From: Spirochaetaceae bacterium | GTDB taxonomy: Bacteria; Spirochaetota; Spirochaetia; DSM-27196; PXBQ01 | Direction: 5' to 3' | DNA: 64,000 bases | Assembly: GCA_007695285.1 (NCBI GenBank) | Contig: REEC01000125.1 | Location: 1-64,000 of the forward strand | Shown here: positions 45,220-54,500 of the stretch, piece after piece | Layout: the number at the start of each line of letters is the position of its first letter | Numbering within the stretch: position 1 is the first letter of the stretch | Position numbers and translations under genes: made by a program | The notes under the pieces: generated by a model | Seen by the model: the letters and a program-made list of their open reading frames with translations, nothing else | Told to the model about the DNA's origin: nothing | The model's database searches: none

Positions 45220-45227
45220 CGGACGCA
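45200..45227. promoter_or_regulatory. Candidate operator: TGCGTCCG-N12-CGGACGCA
   Basis: A perfect 8-bp inverted repeat with 12-nt spacing, one arm in the promoter spacer and the other covering the transcription start. It is symmetric around the -10 box, as expected for a repressor dimer, or it could form a hairpin in DNA only since the left arm is upstream of the start. Confidence 0.5.
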
Positions 45228-45293
45228 CTATGTTCTGCGTCGATGCGTGGCTGTCGGTGCGGCCGAACGAGAGGTATATGGTAACCGTAACAC

Positions 45294-46820
45294 ATGCCGG
45301 GTAAAGATTTCATCGAGGTCCTTTCGCATCGGTGCGCGGGACTCCTTCGCATCGCGACCTCCGTCGACCGGTGTGACGACCCGAGTGCATGTTTCACGCG
45401 TTCTCTTCTCGGCGAGATGTTGTACGAGGCATCGAGCGTAGAGGAGTTACTCGACGCGTGTGGAGCGCGCCGAAACCTGAAATGGGGACCGTTCCGTCAG
45501 GCGGTCGCCGCGACCAAACTCTTTTCGCACGTCGCGTACGTTCTGCTTCACATCAAATTGTTTTATCCTAGTTACAAGCTGCTTCCGATCGGCGACGATT
45601 TTGAGTCTGCGACCGATGAAGTTTTTGCGTTCACACGCAGAACGCTGACAGGAATCGCCGGCTGCATCCTGTCCGAGGCGACCGACCTCGGGATGACGCT
45701 ACCCGAACTCGACTCGTCGTGTTGCGTACCGGAGGATGAAGTTCCTACCGGTGCGCTTCCCGCGAACAAACCGAGCACCAAAGAGGCGTCGGCCGAAAAA
45801 ACAGTTGTGTACCTTGCAACGGCGTTTCTGAACCTCGCCGAAGATTCGAAGTTTCTGCGCGTAACACCCGGGCTCAACGAGGATTTCGGTCGGTTCATCC
45901 CCGAGCCGATCAACGAAGAGCGCCTCAGAAATACCGAAGAGAAATTTCATAATCTTCAGGCGCGCTACGACACGTACGTCTCCGATACCAACCTGGAGCT
46001 GCTCGATGAGAACCTGCCGGTGCTTCGGGGCCATATCTCGGTTATCTACCACTTGCTGCAAACCGCGACGGCGTTTACGCACTATATAGAGCGACACATA
46101 TACTACAGCGACTCCGAGCCGTTTCCTGAAGCGCAAAAATGTCTGAATGAAAAAGAATTACTCGCTGCTCTCGGCGAATACTCCATAAATTTCGTCGTGA
46201 GGTACATCGCGCTCGCGCGAGAGCTCTGTCGCGAAATGTTGAAAAAATACGCCGTGCGTGGAGAGATCAAAGTCCCGGCGCCGCGATACCGTGGTTTTCA
46301 CGTGCGACCGTCCACCATGATCGCAAAGATCGCGAACCACTACGGGAGCGACGTCGAGATGGAACTCAACGGTGACGCCTACGACGCGTCGGTCGCGCTC
46401 GAGCTCTTCCGGGCAAACGAAAAACTCAACGCTAGAAAAAGGCGGGTTCTCGCGGCCGACATCGGCGCGATTCTGACCGAGAACGTTGCCGCTGATCTAG
46501 ACGATTACCATGAGTTCATCCGCAACGTCGCGCGGCTATTGTTCGAGAACAAAAAGATCGTTCTGTACGAGCGAGCGCCGATCGTCGACTCCGACATCGT
46601 CCCGGCCGAGGAAGAGACACCGATCCAGTTTGCGGTGCGTGCGTTTTACCGTCTCTTCACGATGGGGAAGATCGACGTTGAACTCAACTCCACGGTTACT
46701 TTTCGCGGTGATATGCGCGTCCTTGATGACATTCGGTTACTCGCGGAGAACGGTTACGGTGAAGACGATTTTGGGAATAACCTGCCGCTCCCGCCTGAGC
46801 TGCGGTACCTACGGACCTGA
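45294..46820 (+). CDS. Large protein with embedded HPr-like phosphocarrier domain
   Basis: A 508-aa soluble protein of unusual architecture. The first 320 residues are helical and unfamiliar. Residues about 322-410 match HPr: the active-site block is RGFHVRPST with His336 where HPr has GLHARPA, followed by the helix AKIANHYGS and strand VEMELNGDAYDASVALELF. A helical C-terminal tail (410-508) follows. It could accept phosphate from the PtsP encoded at 13389, but the Ser46 region is not conserved. No Shine-Dalgarno is obvious at 45294. I know of no function for this arrangement. Confidence 0.75.
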   Translation: MPGKDFIEVLSHRCAGLLRIATSVDRCDDPSACFTRSLLGEMLYEASSVEELLDACGARRNLKWGPFRQAVAATKLFSHVAYVLLHIKLFYPSYKLLPIGDDFESATDEVFAFTRRTLTGIAGCILSEATDLGMTLPELDSSCCVPEDEVPTGALPANKPSTKEASAEKTVVYLATAFLNLAEDSKFLRVTPGLNEDFGRFIPEPINEERLRNTEEKFHNLQARYDTYVSDTNLELLDENLPVLRGHISVIYHLLQTATAFTHYIERHIYYSDSEPFPEAQKCLNEKELLAALGEYSINFVVRYIALARELCREMLKKYAVRGEIKVPAPRYRGFHVRPSTMIAKIANHYGSDVEMELNGDAYDASVALELFRANEKLNARKRRVLAADIGAILTENVAADLDDYHEFIRNVARLLFENKKIVLYERAPIVDSDIVPAEEETPIQFAVRAFYRLFTMGKIDVELNSTVTFRGDMRVLDDIRLLAENGYGEDDFGNNLPLPPELRYLRT

Positions 46821-46886
46821 GGGCCCGACAGTAACGGTTGCGATTACGCGGAACCCGTCGGCTTCGGCGTTCATTTCACCGGCCGA

Positions 46887-47663
46887 TCACTCTTTCCACG
46901 GGAATATCATTCCGCGGAGCGTTCGTTTTCCGACGCGTTCTTTGTCGTCGATCAACAAGGCGTCCCACGGGATCTTGCGTCTATTTGCGTCGGGGTTTTC
47001 TTCCAGATAGTCGTACTTGTACATCCGTAATTTGAATCCCGCCTGATACCACAACAAAAACCCACCAATACCCGGAATCAGAAATGCCGTTGCCGCGGAG
47101 ATCACGACGATTGCGATCGCCGCGATCGCCGCGAAGAGCGCGAACATCGTGTTGTCAAAAAAAATCACGAAACATTTTCGAAGGACTTTTCCGATTTTTG
47201 TGTCGAGGCGGGCGCGAATTGGAAAGAAAAACTGCGACGAGAGAAGCCATACGACGCTGGCCCAGAACAGGAACACCATCGCCGCGAGTCCCATGAGGTT
47301 CTGCATCGAGCTGTACACCGGGAACGCGACGTTCAAGATGAAGAAGTGCAGAAGGAAGATTGCGGCGAGAATTGCACTCGACACCCATGACTCGCGGATA
47401 TACCCGAAAAATTCTTTTATTTCCGGAGCTTTGTAATCGGCGATGTCACGCGCGCTGAGCGATGCCGCGCCCGCGTAGATAAAAAACAGAAAAACGCCGA
47501 GTATCAACGAGAACAGCGACAACGCAGGACTCGCCTCGATCAGGAGTTCCGGGATGAAAACCGGAAACGCAAGAATCACGATGAAGCCGAGATTCAAGAG
47601 AATGATCGCGAGAAAATTATCCCAGAGATCGAAGAACCATTTTTTTATCAGGAATAACGCCAT
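46887..47663 (-). CDS. Polytopic membrane protein of unknown function
   Basis: A 258-aa inner-membrane protein with five or six helices (LAIILLNLGFIVILAFPVF, LFSLILGVFLFFIYAGA, SSAILAAIFLLHFFILN, LMGLAAMVFLFWASVVW, MFALFAAIAAIAIVVIS). The C-terminal 55 residues are basic and cytoplasmic. It resembles the loose DUF624/YesL-like class, but I cannot place it. The ATG is 8 nt from a consensus -10 and lacks a ribosome site, so the mRNA is probably leaderless. Confidence 0.75.
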   Translation of the reverse strand: MALFLIKKWFFDLWDNFLAIILLNLGFIVILAFPVFIPELLIEASPALSLFSLILGVFLFFIYAGAASLSARDIADYKAPEIKEFFGYIRESWVSSAILAAIFLLHFFILNVAFPVYSSMQNLMGLAAMVFLFWASVVWLLSSQFFFPIRARLDTKIGKVLRKCFVIFFDNTMFALFAAIAAIAIVVISAATAFLIPGIGGFLLWYQAGFKLRMYKYDYLEENPDANRRKIPWDALLIDDKERVGKRTLRGMIFPWKE

Positions 47664-47671
47664 ATGGGGCG

Positions 47672-47700
47672 ATTATAGTGTCTGCCTCGTTCACGTTCAA
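47672..47700 (-). promoter_or_regulatory. Consensus promoter of the 258-aa membrane protein, leaderless type
   Basis: The minus strand reads TTGAAC, 17 nt, TATAAT, a perfect -10. Only 8 nt separate it from the ATG at 47663, leaving a leader of about 0-2 nt. Confidence 0.7.
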
Positions 47701-47783
47701 GCGCCTCTCTGCGGTTCCGCGGCGCAGTTCGGAAGATTCCTGAATACGCCTTTGAGTGGGCGCCGGTACACACCCTCAGAGGG

Positions 47784-47796
47784 TTGTCGACGACAA
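47784..47796. promoter_or_regulatory. Candidate operator TTGTCG-A-CGACAA
   Basis: A perfect 6-bp inverted repeat with a single central base, 33 nt before the XRE regulator gene. Its left arm coincides with a possible -35 (TTGTCG). It is a plausible autoregulatory site for the XRE protein. Confidence 0.4.
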
Positions 47797-47829
47797 GACA
47801 TCGTACCATTCTTCTGACTTGAGTTTGAA

Positions 47830-48153
47830 ATGACGGAAATTCAACACCTTCTCGCGCTGAATATGAAACGTGCCCGGCAGAAACGGGAACTGTCGCAGAT
47901 GAAACTCGCCGAGCTGTGCGATGTCTCGACAAGCTTCATCGGCGAGATCGAGAGCGAACGCAAGTTCCCGTCGGCACACACGCTGCAAAAAATAACAAAC
48001 GCGCTCGGTTTACGTCCGTATCAGCTTTTCGCCGAGCAGGACGACTGGCAGGTGTACGAGAAGTACGACTCGATGACCGGTTTTGTTCAGGATGTCAAAC
48101 ACCGAATCGACGCCGTGCTCGACGAAGCGTTGCGTTCTCATCTCCCGCGCTAA
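47830..48153 (+). CDS. XRE-family transcriptional regulator
   Basis: A 107-aa DNA-binding protein. The lambda-repressor-type helix-turn-helix covers about residues 8-62 (MKRARQKRELSQMKLAELCDV, then SFIGEIESERKFPSAHTLQKI). The remaining 45 residues are short and helical and could mediate dimerisation; no sensor domain is visible. A palindrome immediately upstream suggests autoregulation. Neighbours are a membrane protein on the opposite strand and a TIR-like/ankyrin gene downstream. Confidence 0.85.
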   Translation: MTEIQHLLALNMKRARQKRELSQMKLAELCDVSTSFIGEIESERKFPSAHTLQKITNALGLRPYQLFAEQDDWQVYEKYDSMTGFVQDVKHRIDAVLDEALRSHLPR

Positions 48154-48251
48154 GCGCGCCGATACTCAATAACAGTAAAACTCTTCAGGATTCACGGTGA
48201 GCCACACGTGCACGGCTCGCGGTGGATCAAAAAGGTACGGTGAGCCGGGTG

Positions 48252-49145
48252 ATGGCAGCGGTTTTTTTCGGAGCAGACAGCGAGCAGATCGCGGAAAACG
48301 TTCTTCTCGCGCTTAAGAATCTAAAGTTTCCCGCGACCGCGTATCGATTCGGTCGTACGTGGGAGAAACACGACGGAGCACAACTGTGTTCACGTTTCGA
48401 TCACGCGACGCATTTCGTGCTTATCGTCGATAGCGATGCGGCTCGTTCGCGATGGTTGCCGTTTTCGCTTGGCATTGCCTTCGGCCGTTCGATGCCGGTC
48501 TATTTCTTTCTGAAATCAGAGCATGCTGTGCCGCGGTACGCACAACACATCGTGGGATTCGAACGTGTCGCGGATCTCACCGCGGTTTTCACGTCCGAGC
48601 GAAAGACGTTTGAGGCTGCGGAGATAGTTTCGAGTGCACGGAAGGCTCTTCGCGAATCGGGGGTTTTGGTGACCGACGAGTCGTACGCGCAGTGTGCTGT
48701 CGACGGCGATATCAACGCGGTTAAAAATTTTCTGCGCGCCGGGTTCAGTCCGGATACCAAGGACGATCGCGACGTACCGATTATCTCGCTCGCGATTCAG
48801 AATCGTCACACTTCGATAGTCGAGCTGCTTCTCGCTCACGGCGCGGACGTGAACGCCTCGAGCGATGCACGGAAGAACACACCGTTGATCGAAGCCGCAG
48901 CTCGCTGCGAGGTGTCGATCATGGCTCGCCTGCTCGCCGAAGGAGCACGGCTCGACGACCGGAATAACACCGGCCAGACAGCGCTCATGGTGGCGGTCGG
49001 AGAGGGATGCACCGAGGCGGTAGAACTGCTGCTCACGCACGGGGCCGATGTCACGGTCGTCGATCAACTCGGTATGACCGCGATGAAGTACGCTGCGCTG
49101 TTTCGACACGAACGAATCCGTGAGGCCCTGGAATCACACAGATAG
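48252..49145 (+). CDS. TIR-like domain fused to ankyrin repeats
   Basis: A 297-aa cytoplasmic protein. Residues 1-100 have a TIR-like flavodoxin fold pattern: strand MAAVFFGAD, a helix, THFVLIVDSDAARSRWLPF, then LGIAFGRSMPVYFFL. At the position of the NADase catalytic Glu (WxxFEL) there is Ser (WLPFSL, about residue 72), so it is unlikely to cleave NAD. Residues 140-297 hold four ankyrin repeats (SLAIQNRHTSIVELLLAHGADVN, TALMVAVGEGCTEAVELLLTHGADV). In-frame GTGs at 48222 and 48240 are alternative starts. Probably a protein-interaction scaffold. Confidence 0.72.
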   Translation: MAAVFFGADSEQIAENVLLALKNLKFPATAYRFGRTWEKHDGAQLCSRFDHATHFVLIVDSDAARSRWLPFSLGIAFGRSMPVYFFLKSEHAVPRYAQHIVGFERVADLTAVFTSERKTFEAAEIVSSARKALRESGVLVTDESYAQCAVDGDINAVKNFLRAGFSPDTKDDRDVPIISLAIQNRHTSIVELLLAHGADVNASSDARKNTPLIEAAARCEVSIMARLLAEGARLDDRNNTGQTALMVAVGEGCTEAVELLLTHGADVTVVDQLGMTAMKYAALFRHERIREALESHR

Positions 49146-49163
49146 CACCGTCACGGACGCGGC

Positions 49164-49193
49164 TTGACAGGGTGAATCGTACGACGGTATCGT
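49164..49193 (+). promoter_or_regulatory. Promoter of the 258-aa two-helix protein, leaderless type
   Basis: TTGACA, 18 nt, TATCGT, then 7 nt and the ATG at 49201. There is no Shine-Dalgarno, so transcription likely begins at the start codon. Confidence 0.6.
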
Positions 49194-49200
49194 CGCGTAT

Positions 49201-49977
49201 ATGCCCGAGAGCGCCACGATCCATATCTTTCATCTTGCACGTAAAGACGACAAAGTGCTTTTCCTCCATACCTCCGACGGTTCGCACCTCGTTCAAGCGC
49301 TCGAGGCCGGGACCGTACGCGGTGTGTACGGGCGCGAACCGAAGGTGGAGTCTCTCACGGAGTTGCGAACGCGGCTATACGGGATCATCGAGTCCGAGAT
49401 TCGCAGGTGGATCGGCGAGAAGAACTTCCTGACTCGCTTTGTGATCTCGGCGGCGATCTTTCTCGTGTCGTTTCTCGTTCTCTCGTTCGCGGTCCCGACG
49501 CCTATCCCGATACTCGATGAACTCATCTTCTCGCTGGTCGCCGCCGGTGCGGTTTATGTCGCCCTTGGGCGACGCGATATGAAGTCGGAGCTGGTGTTGT
49601 CGCGACGGGTTGCGTTGCGCTCGAAACTCGACCGAGTCGTATTCGAGGAGGACAGCGCGGTCCACCAGATCGAGGCGATCCTGGATGAGATGGAGGATAT
49701 CGGACCGGCGGCGGTTTTGTCGTCGATGGACTCTACCGATGTACCGGTTTTCCGCGATGATGAGATTCCGATCGCGCGAGAAGCGGTTTCGTACCTTCAC
49801 GCGATGTTCGCAAAAAGAGAGCTACGACGCGCCGAGAGAAGAATGGCGCGCGCACGGCGGAAGGATTCGGTCAAGGACGTGAGCGCAATCAAGAAAAAGG
49901 TCATGAACGCGACGGGCGACGTCCCGCTATTCCTATCTTACCTGAAACTCAAAACGACGGTCACCGAACGGCGATAA
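49201..49977 (+). CDS. Membrane-anchored hypothetical protein with two helices
   Basis: A 258-aa protein I do not recognise. An N-terminal cytoplasmic region (1-75; MPESATIHIFHLARKDDKVLF) precedes two adjacent transmembrane segments (FVISAAIFLVSFLVLSFAV and LDELIFSLVAAGAVYVAL) separated by a short Pro-rich turn. The rest (about 125-258) is cytoplasmic, charged and helical (RRAERRMARARRKDS). It follows the TIR-like/ankyrin gene by 55 nt but has its own promoter. It ends 31 nt from the convergent UPF0164 gene. Confidence 0.7.
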   Translation: MPESATIHIFHLARKDDKVLFLHTSDGSHLVQALEAGTVRGVYGREPKVESLTELRTRLYGIIESEIRRWIGEKNFLTRFVISAAIFLVSFLVLSFAVPTPIPILDELIFSLVAAGAVYVALGRRDMKSELVLSRRVALRSKLDRVVFEEDSAVHQIEAILDEMEDIGPAAVLSSMDSTDVPVFRDDEIPIAREAVSYLHAMFAKRELRRAERRMARARRKDSVKDVSAIKKKVMNATGDVPLFLSYLKLKTTVTERR

Positions 49978-50008
49978 TCTTGAATTGCGTTCTGTCGCGG
50001 GTGGCTCG

Positions 50009-51262
50009 TCAAAGCTCATCCTCCGGGGCGATGGATTCGTCGAACCGGAGCGTATCCATCCTCTCCTGCAGCGAAAGCATCGTTTTGGCCGTATCTCGGG
50101 TCTCGGCCGCGGGTTGAAACCGTGGGTCGAGTTCGAGCGCCTTTTCGGCGAGGTCGATCGTGAGTTCGATGTTGCCTTCGGCGAACGCGACAAGCGCATC
50201 GAGATAGAGCTCTTCGACCTGCTGCTCAACCGCGCGGCGCCCGCGATCGCCGAACGCGAATCCGGCTTGTACGCTGAATCTGTCGAACCGATCAAGCTGC
50301 GTCGTCATGTCGAGCGTGTAGTTGACCGCGAGCCGTACCGGTTGGAGGTCGATGACCGTTCCGAGGGAAAACCTCGGGTTGTTCCCTCGCCAGAGGAATC
50401 CAGCCTGGCTCGTGATGAAGTCGGTCACCCGTACGCGTGTACCGATCGCGAATCCCGGCATCTCGCGCTCGTGGTCGGTGAAGAGCGAGAGTGGTACGTT
50501 GTAGTCGAACGCGACAAGAACGGGTCGGAACGGCGAGTACGCGAGGCCCACCGAAAGCATCGTCGGAACGGGGTCCCCGCCCACCGGCGGCCCCACGTTT
50601 CGAACCGTGACACCGACCGCGGTGTTTCGTTCGCGCGCGGAGTACAACTTGAGGAAGTCGAATCGCGTCAACGCGCCGATATCGGCCATTACCGCAACGG
50701 CGCTTTGGTCAGGATAGATCGAGTCGGGGATGTAGCGATACGCGAGCTTGGCGTTGGCCCCGATACTCACGCCGGAAAAATAAAACCCGCGCAGGAAGTT
50801 GTACGCCGCGTTCACCCCGACGACCGACTCGGAGTACCGAAAAGACCCGATGTTGTAGCCGTACGCGTCGTAATGCGTAAACGGCACGTGGAGCATTTTG
50901 GCCGCAAATCCGAGCCCGAGGTCGTCCTGCCGTATGGTGTACGCGAACCCTTCCATACTCGTATCGGCGATCAAATTGGTGTGGTAAAACGCCGCCTCGG
51001 TGTTCACGAGCGATGCGCTGGCGGCCGGATTGCCGTCGAGGAAGCTCAAGTCCCGCCCGACAGCCGTGTACGCGGTTCCCATCGCTTCGGCTTCCCCCCC
51101 CATCGATATAAGGAGAGTCGGGAACGTGCGTAGACCGGTGGCTTCATCGAGGCCGAGGCCGTTCGAGATCCGGTGTAGGAACTCAAACACCTGGTCCGCA
51201 GGCGCGCGCGGAGCAGCGAGAACAAGCGCAAAAACGACAAGAAAAACGCGCCACTTTTTCAT
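50009..51262 (-). CDS. UPF0164 / FadL-like outer-membrane protein
   Basis: A 417-aa exported beta-barrel protein. A signal peptide (MKKWRVFLVVFALVLA...) is followed by the PorV/UPF0164 block SMGGEAEAMGTAYTAVGRDLSFLDGNPAA and many short amphipathic strands, as in the treponemal FadL-like family. The C-terminal 60 residues are helical and TPR-like (ALVAFAEGNIELTIDLAEKALELDPRFQPA) and would face the periplasm. It probably moves long-chain fatty acids or other hydrophobic molecules. ATG 51262 has GGTGG 5 nt upstream. Confidence 0.85.
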   Translation of the reverse strand: MKKWRVFLVVFALVLAAPRAPADQVFEFLHRISNGLGLDEATGLRTFPTLLISMGGEAEAMGTAYTAVGRDLSFLDGNPAASASLVNTEAAFYHTNLIADTSMEGFAYTIRQDDLGLGFAAKMLHVPFTHYDAYGYNIGSFRYSESVVGVNAAYNFLRGFYFSGVSIGANAKLAYRYIPDSIYPDQSAVAVMADIGALTRFDFLKLYSARERNTAVGVTVRNVGPPVGGDPVPTMLSVGLAYSPFRPVLVAFDYNVPLSLFTDHEREMPGFAIGTRVRVTDFITSQAGFLWRGNNPRFSLGTVIDLQPVRLAVNYTLDMTTQLDRFDRFSVQAGFAFGDRGRRAVEQQVEELYLDALVAFAEGNIELTIDLAEKALELDPRFQPAAETRDTAKTMLSLQERMDTLRFDESIAPEDEL

Positions 51263-51511
51263 TTCACCACCAAATATACTACGCATCGCATGGTTTTACT
51301 ATCGGCCACGCGTTTCTCGCGTTTCTTGCGTCGGCCGGCACAAGAAACGCGGAATCGATTACAGTATCGACCTAAAGCGATCGTTCGTTCACCGAAACGC
51401 CGCACGTCGCAAGGGGTTCGGCGTGTTTTTTTCGCAGTGTGCGATGACGGGTGTTTTTTTGCCGATCATTATAGTACTATTCCTGTAGCGTCACTGGGGG
51501 GTTCGGATCAG

Positions 51512-54500
51512 GTGGAGACGACCTGTTCTGCAAGCAAAAAACGGTTAGTTTTTCTTCTCTTTTTTTTCGCCGTCGGCGTTATGGCCTTTGGTGCGGGTAG
51601 GCGCGAAGACCCGGTCGAGACTGCCCGTTCTCTCATCGCACGGAATCAACTCAATGAGGCGATTTTGGTGCTCGAGAACGTCATTCGAAACGACCCGGAA
51701 CGGATTCGCGAAGCGGAAAACCTGCTCAGAACTATTCGGCGAATCCGTGGGGAGTACAATCTCCTTTTTGAAGAGCTGATAGAACACATAATCAACAATC
51801 CGGACGATCTCGAGAGAACGCTCGAGATCATCGCCGAGATGGAAGCCCTCGACGAGTTTCCGAACCCACGCGTGAGGCGCCAGATCGACGAGGCGCGAGT
51901 CACCGCGCAGCTCGCGTACGACCGTACGGTGCTCACGGGTATTCTCGAGACTGCACGAGAATCGCTCGCGGCCGGCCGGCATGCAGAGGCGGTCAGGACG
52001 TACCTGACCGGTTTTTCGCTTCAGAGACGGGAGTTCGAGGAACGTGGATACGGCGAAATTTTCCAGAATGCGGTCGAGTCTGCTCGCGCGGAGATCGTGG
52101 CACAGGCGACGGACTTTGCCTCGCGAGCCGACGACGTGGTCCTAACCGCGCGTCGGCTCGCGACCGATATCCGCGAGGGAGAGTTGGAGCGAGCCGACGC
52201 GGGTTTCGCCGCTCTGATGGAAGATATTGTCGCTCTCGACGAAGCGCGGAGCGCCGTCGTCGCGGCTCACGCAGTTCTCGTGCGACAGCGCTCCCAAGTG
52301 GGGCTTCAATTTCCCGACAGCCCGGTAGATTGGCACCTAGTTTTCCTTAATACGCTGACGACCGGTCGCCAGGATATCGAAGCACGAGAGGGAATCGTTT
52401 CGATCATCGACACGGCGTGGGACACCGTAGCTACCGAACTTTCCGATACGATCGCTACACGACTCGCTGAGAAGACGCAAGAGTATGAGCGGTTCATCGA
52501 ACAGGCCGAGTGGTCACGAGTCACAGCCGAAACGGAATCGATTGTTCAACTGAACAAACTCGCACAACGAGCGTTGTTGCTCGCCGAGCGACGGGTCGAT
52601 GTGCCCGAGATGACGATTACCGAGATCCGGGAACTCGAGCTAACCGATGCGGCAACCGTCGCGTTCGCACGGTACGATGTCGGCGCCGAGTCGGCGCGCG
52701 TGTTTGCCGATCTGTCCGCGATCGTCGTGCAGACGGACGAGGCCGAATCGCTGGAAACCGAGGATCTTGAAGACTTAAGGATTCGTCGCCGTGTATTCGA
52801 GTCGCTTCACGACGAACTCGATATTCTGTTCGCCGGCTGGACCGACTCGGCGAATCTGTATCGCGACTTCGTTTCGGACGCGATACAGACCGAAGACGCG
52901 ACCCGAATTTCCTCGGTAATCGAGTTTACGACGACGCGCCTCGGAGACGAATTTATCCGTGCACGCGATGGAGAAATCCGCGCGGTCGTGCGCGCGATCG
53001 AGATCGAAGCGGAACGAATCGAAGGAACCGTCGATCCGATAGCGGAACGAATTACGGATATCGATACGCTACTCGAAGGCGTCGACGAGTCGGACGACCC
53101 TGAGTCGGTTGTTGTGTTTCGCTATCCCGATCGCGCACTCGAAGAGTACGAAGAACTCCGCGTAGAGGCAGTCGAAGTGCGCGATGCACACCGGGCGATT
53201 GTCGAGACATACGCCGAGGAGAAGCCCTACGTCTTGGGGGACGATCGGTTTGCCGAGGTGTTGTCGGTCGTCGATTCGCAGTTTGAGCGCGTGAGCGAGG
53301 CTCTCGCGAGGATCGATGATGGAATCGCGCGAGCGGAATCCGCGATCGACGAAGCTGTCGCTTTGATCGCCGAAGGGCGTGAGTTGGTTATGCAGGCACG
53401 GAGCGCGATCGCCGCGGCCCAGCTGAACCCGGCCGAGACCGCGTGGTCGAACGCGCGTGACCGTTTTTTTGAAGCACTGGAACTGCGGGAGGACCCGAAT
53501 ACACGGTCTGAAACCGACGCGTTGATCCGGGACGTCGGTCTCGAGCTTCAGGATCTGCGCAACCGATTGGTCGTTCAGGAGGTCCGTGAACTCGTGACGG
53601 AAGCCCGGGCTTTGTACGGTCGCGACGACTACTATTCGGCAAGGGAGTATCTCCTGACCGCGCGCGAACTCTGGGCCCAGACGAACCCGACCGACCCGAA
53701 CAGCGAGGTCGAGAGTCTGTTGCGGCTCGTCAGCGCGGCGATCGCGTTTGCCGATGAACGCGACGTAACGGAGACACATCCGCTTTTCCCGATCGTCGGA
53801 AACTACCTGAGTCTTGCGCGGTCCGATTTTGAACGCGGTCGAAATCTGTATAACTCAAACAATGTGGCTGAAGGTGATATCCTGTTGCGTCGGGCGCTCG
53901 AAAACCTTCGCGCCGTACGAGACATCCAGGCGAATAACTGGACAGCTAAACTGCTCGAGCTGCAGATTACGCGGCTGCGTGAACCCGATAACTTCGGGGA
54001 GATTTTTCAGGCACGGTACGAGGAAGCCGTCTCACGGCGTTCGGACGACGCGGTCGCCGCGCTGACCGATCTGCAGGCGCTTCGCGAGATTCAACCCGGA
54101 TATCGGGACATCGAGGCGCTGATCGTCGAACTCGAAATCGAGCTTGGGCTGCGTCCCGACCCGATAACACAAGCGCGAATCGCCGAGTCGAACCGTCTCT
54201 TGAACCAGGCGCGCGGGATCGCCGACACGACCGACCGAAACGCTTTGACTGTAGCGGCAAGTTTGCTCGAACAAGCCCTCGAGGCAAATCCCGAGAACAC
54301 TGCCGCGCGAAATCTACTCGACACCGTGCGTGTGACGCTCGGCGGTCGGGCAACCGTCGCGTTATCATCCGCCGATGAACAACAGTATCGGAGGGCAGAA
54401 GCACAGTTCATCGAGGGCAACATCGCGCAAGCGTTCGTCATTGTCGAGCGTTTGTTTCTCGACGAGAACAACCGTGCGTACCCACCACTCATCGATTTGC

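Noticed and set aside
51290-51511. N-terminal extension of the coiled-coil protein
   Set aside because: The extension contains an AT-rich TATAGT/TACTAT -10 region and would bury the signal peptide 80 residues inside the protein.
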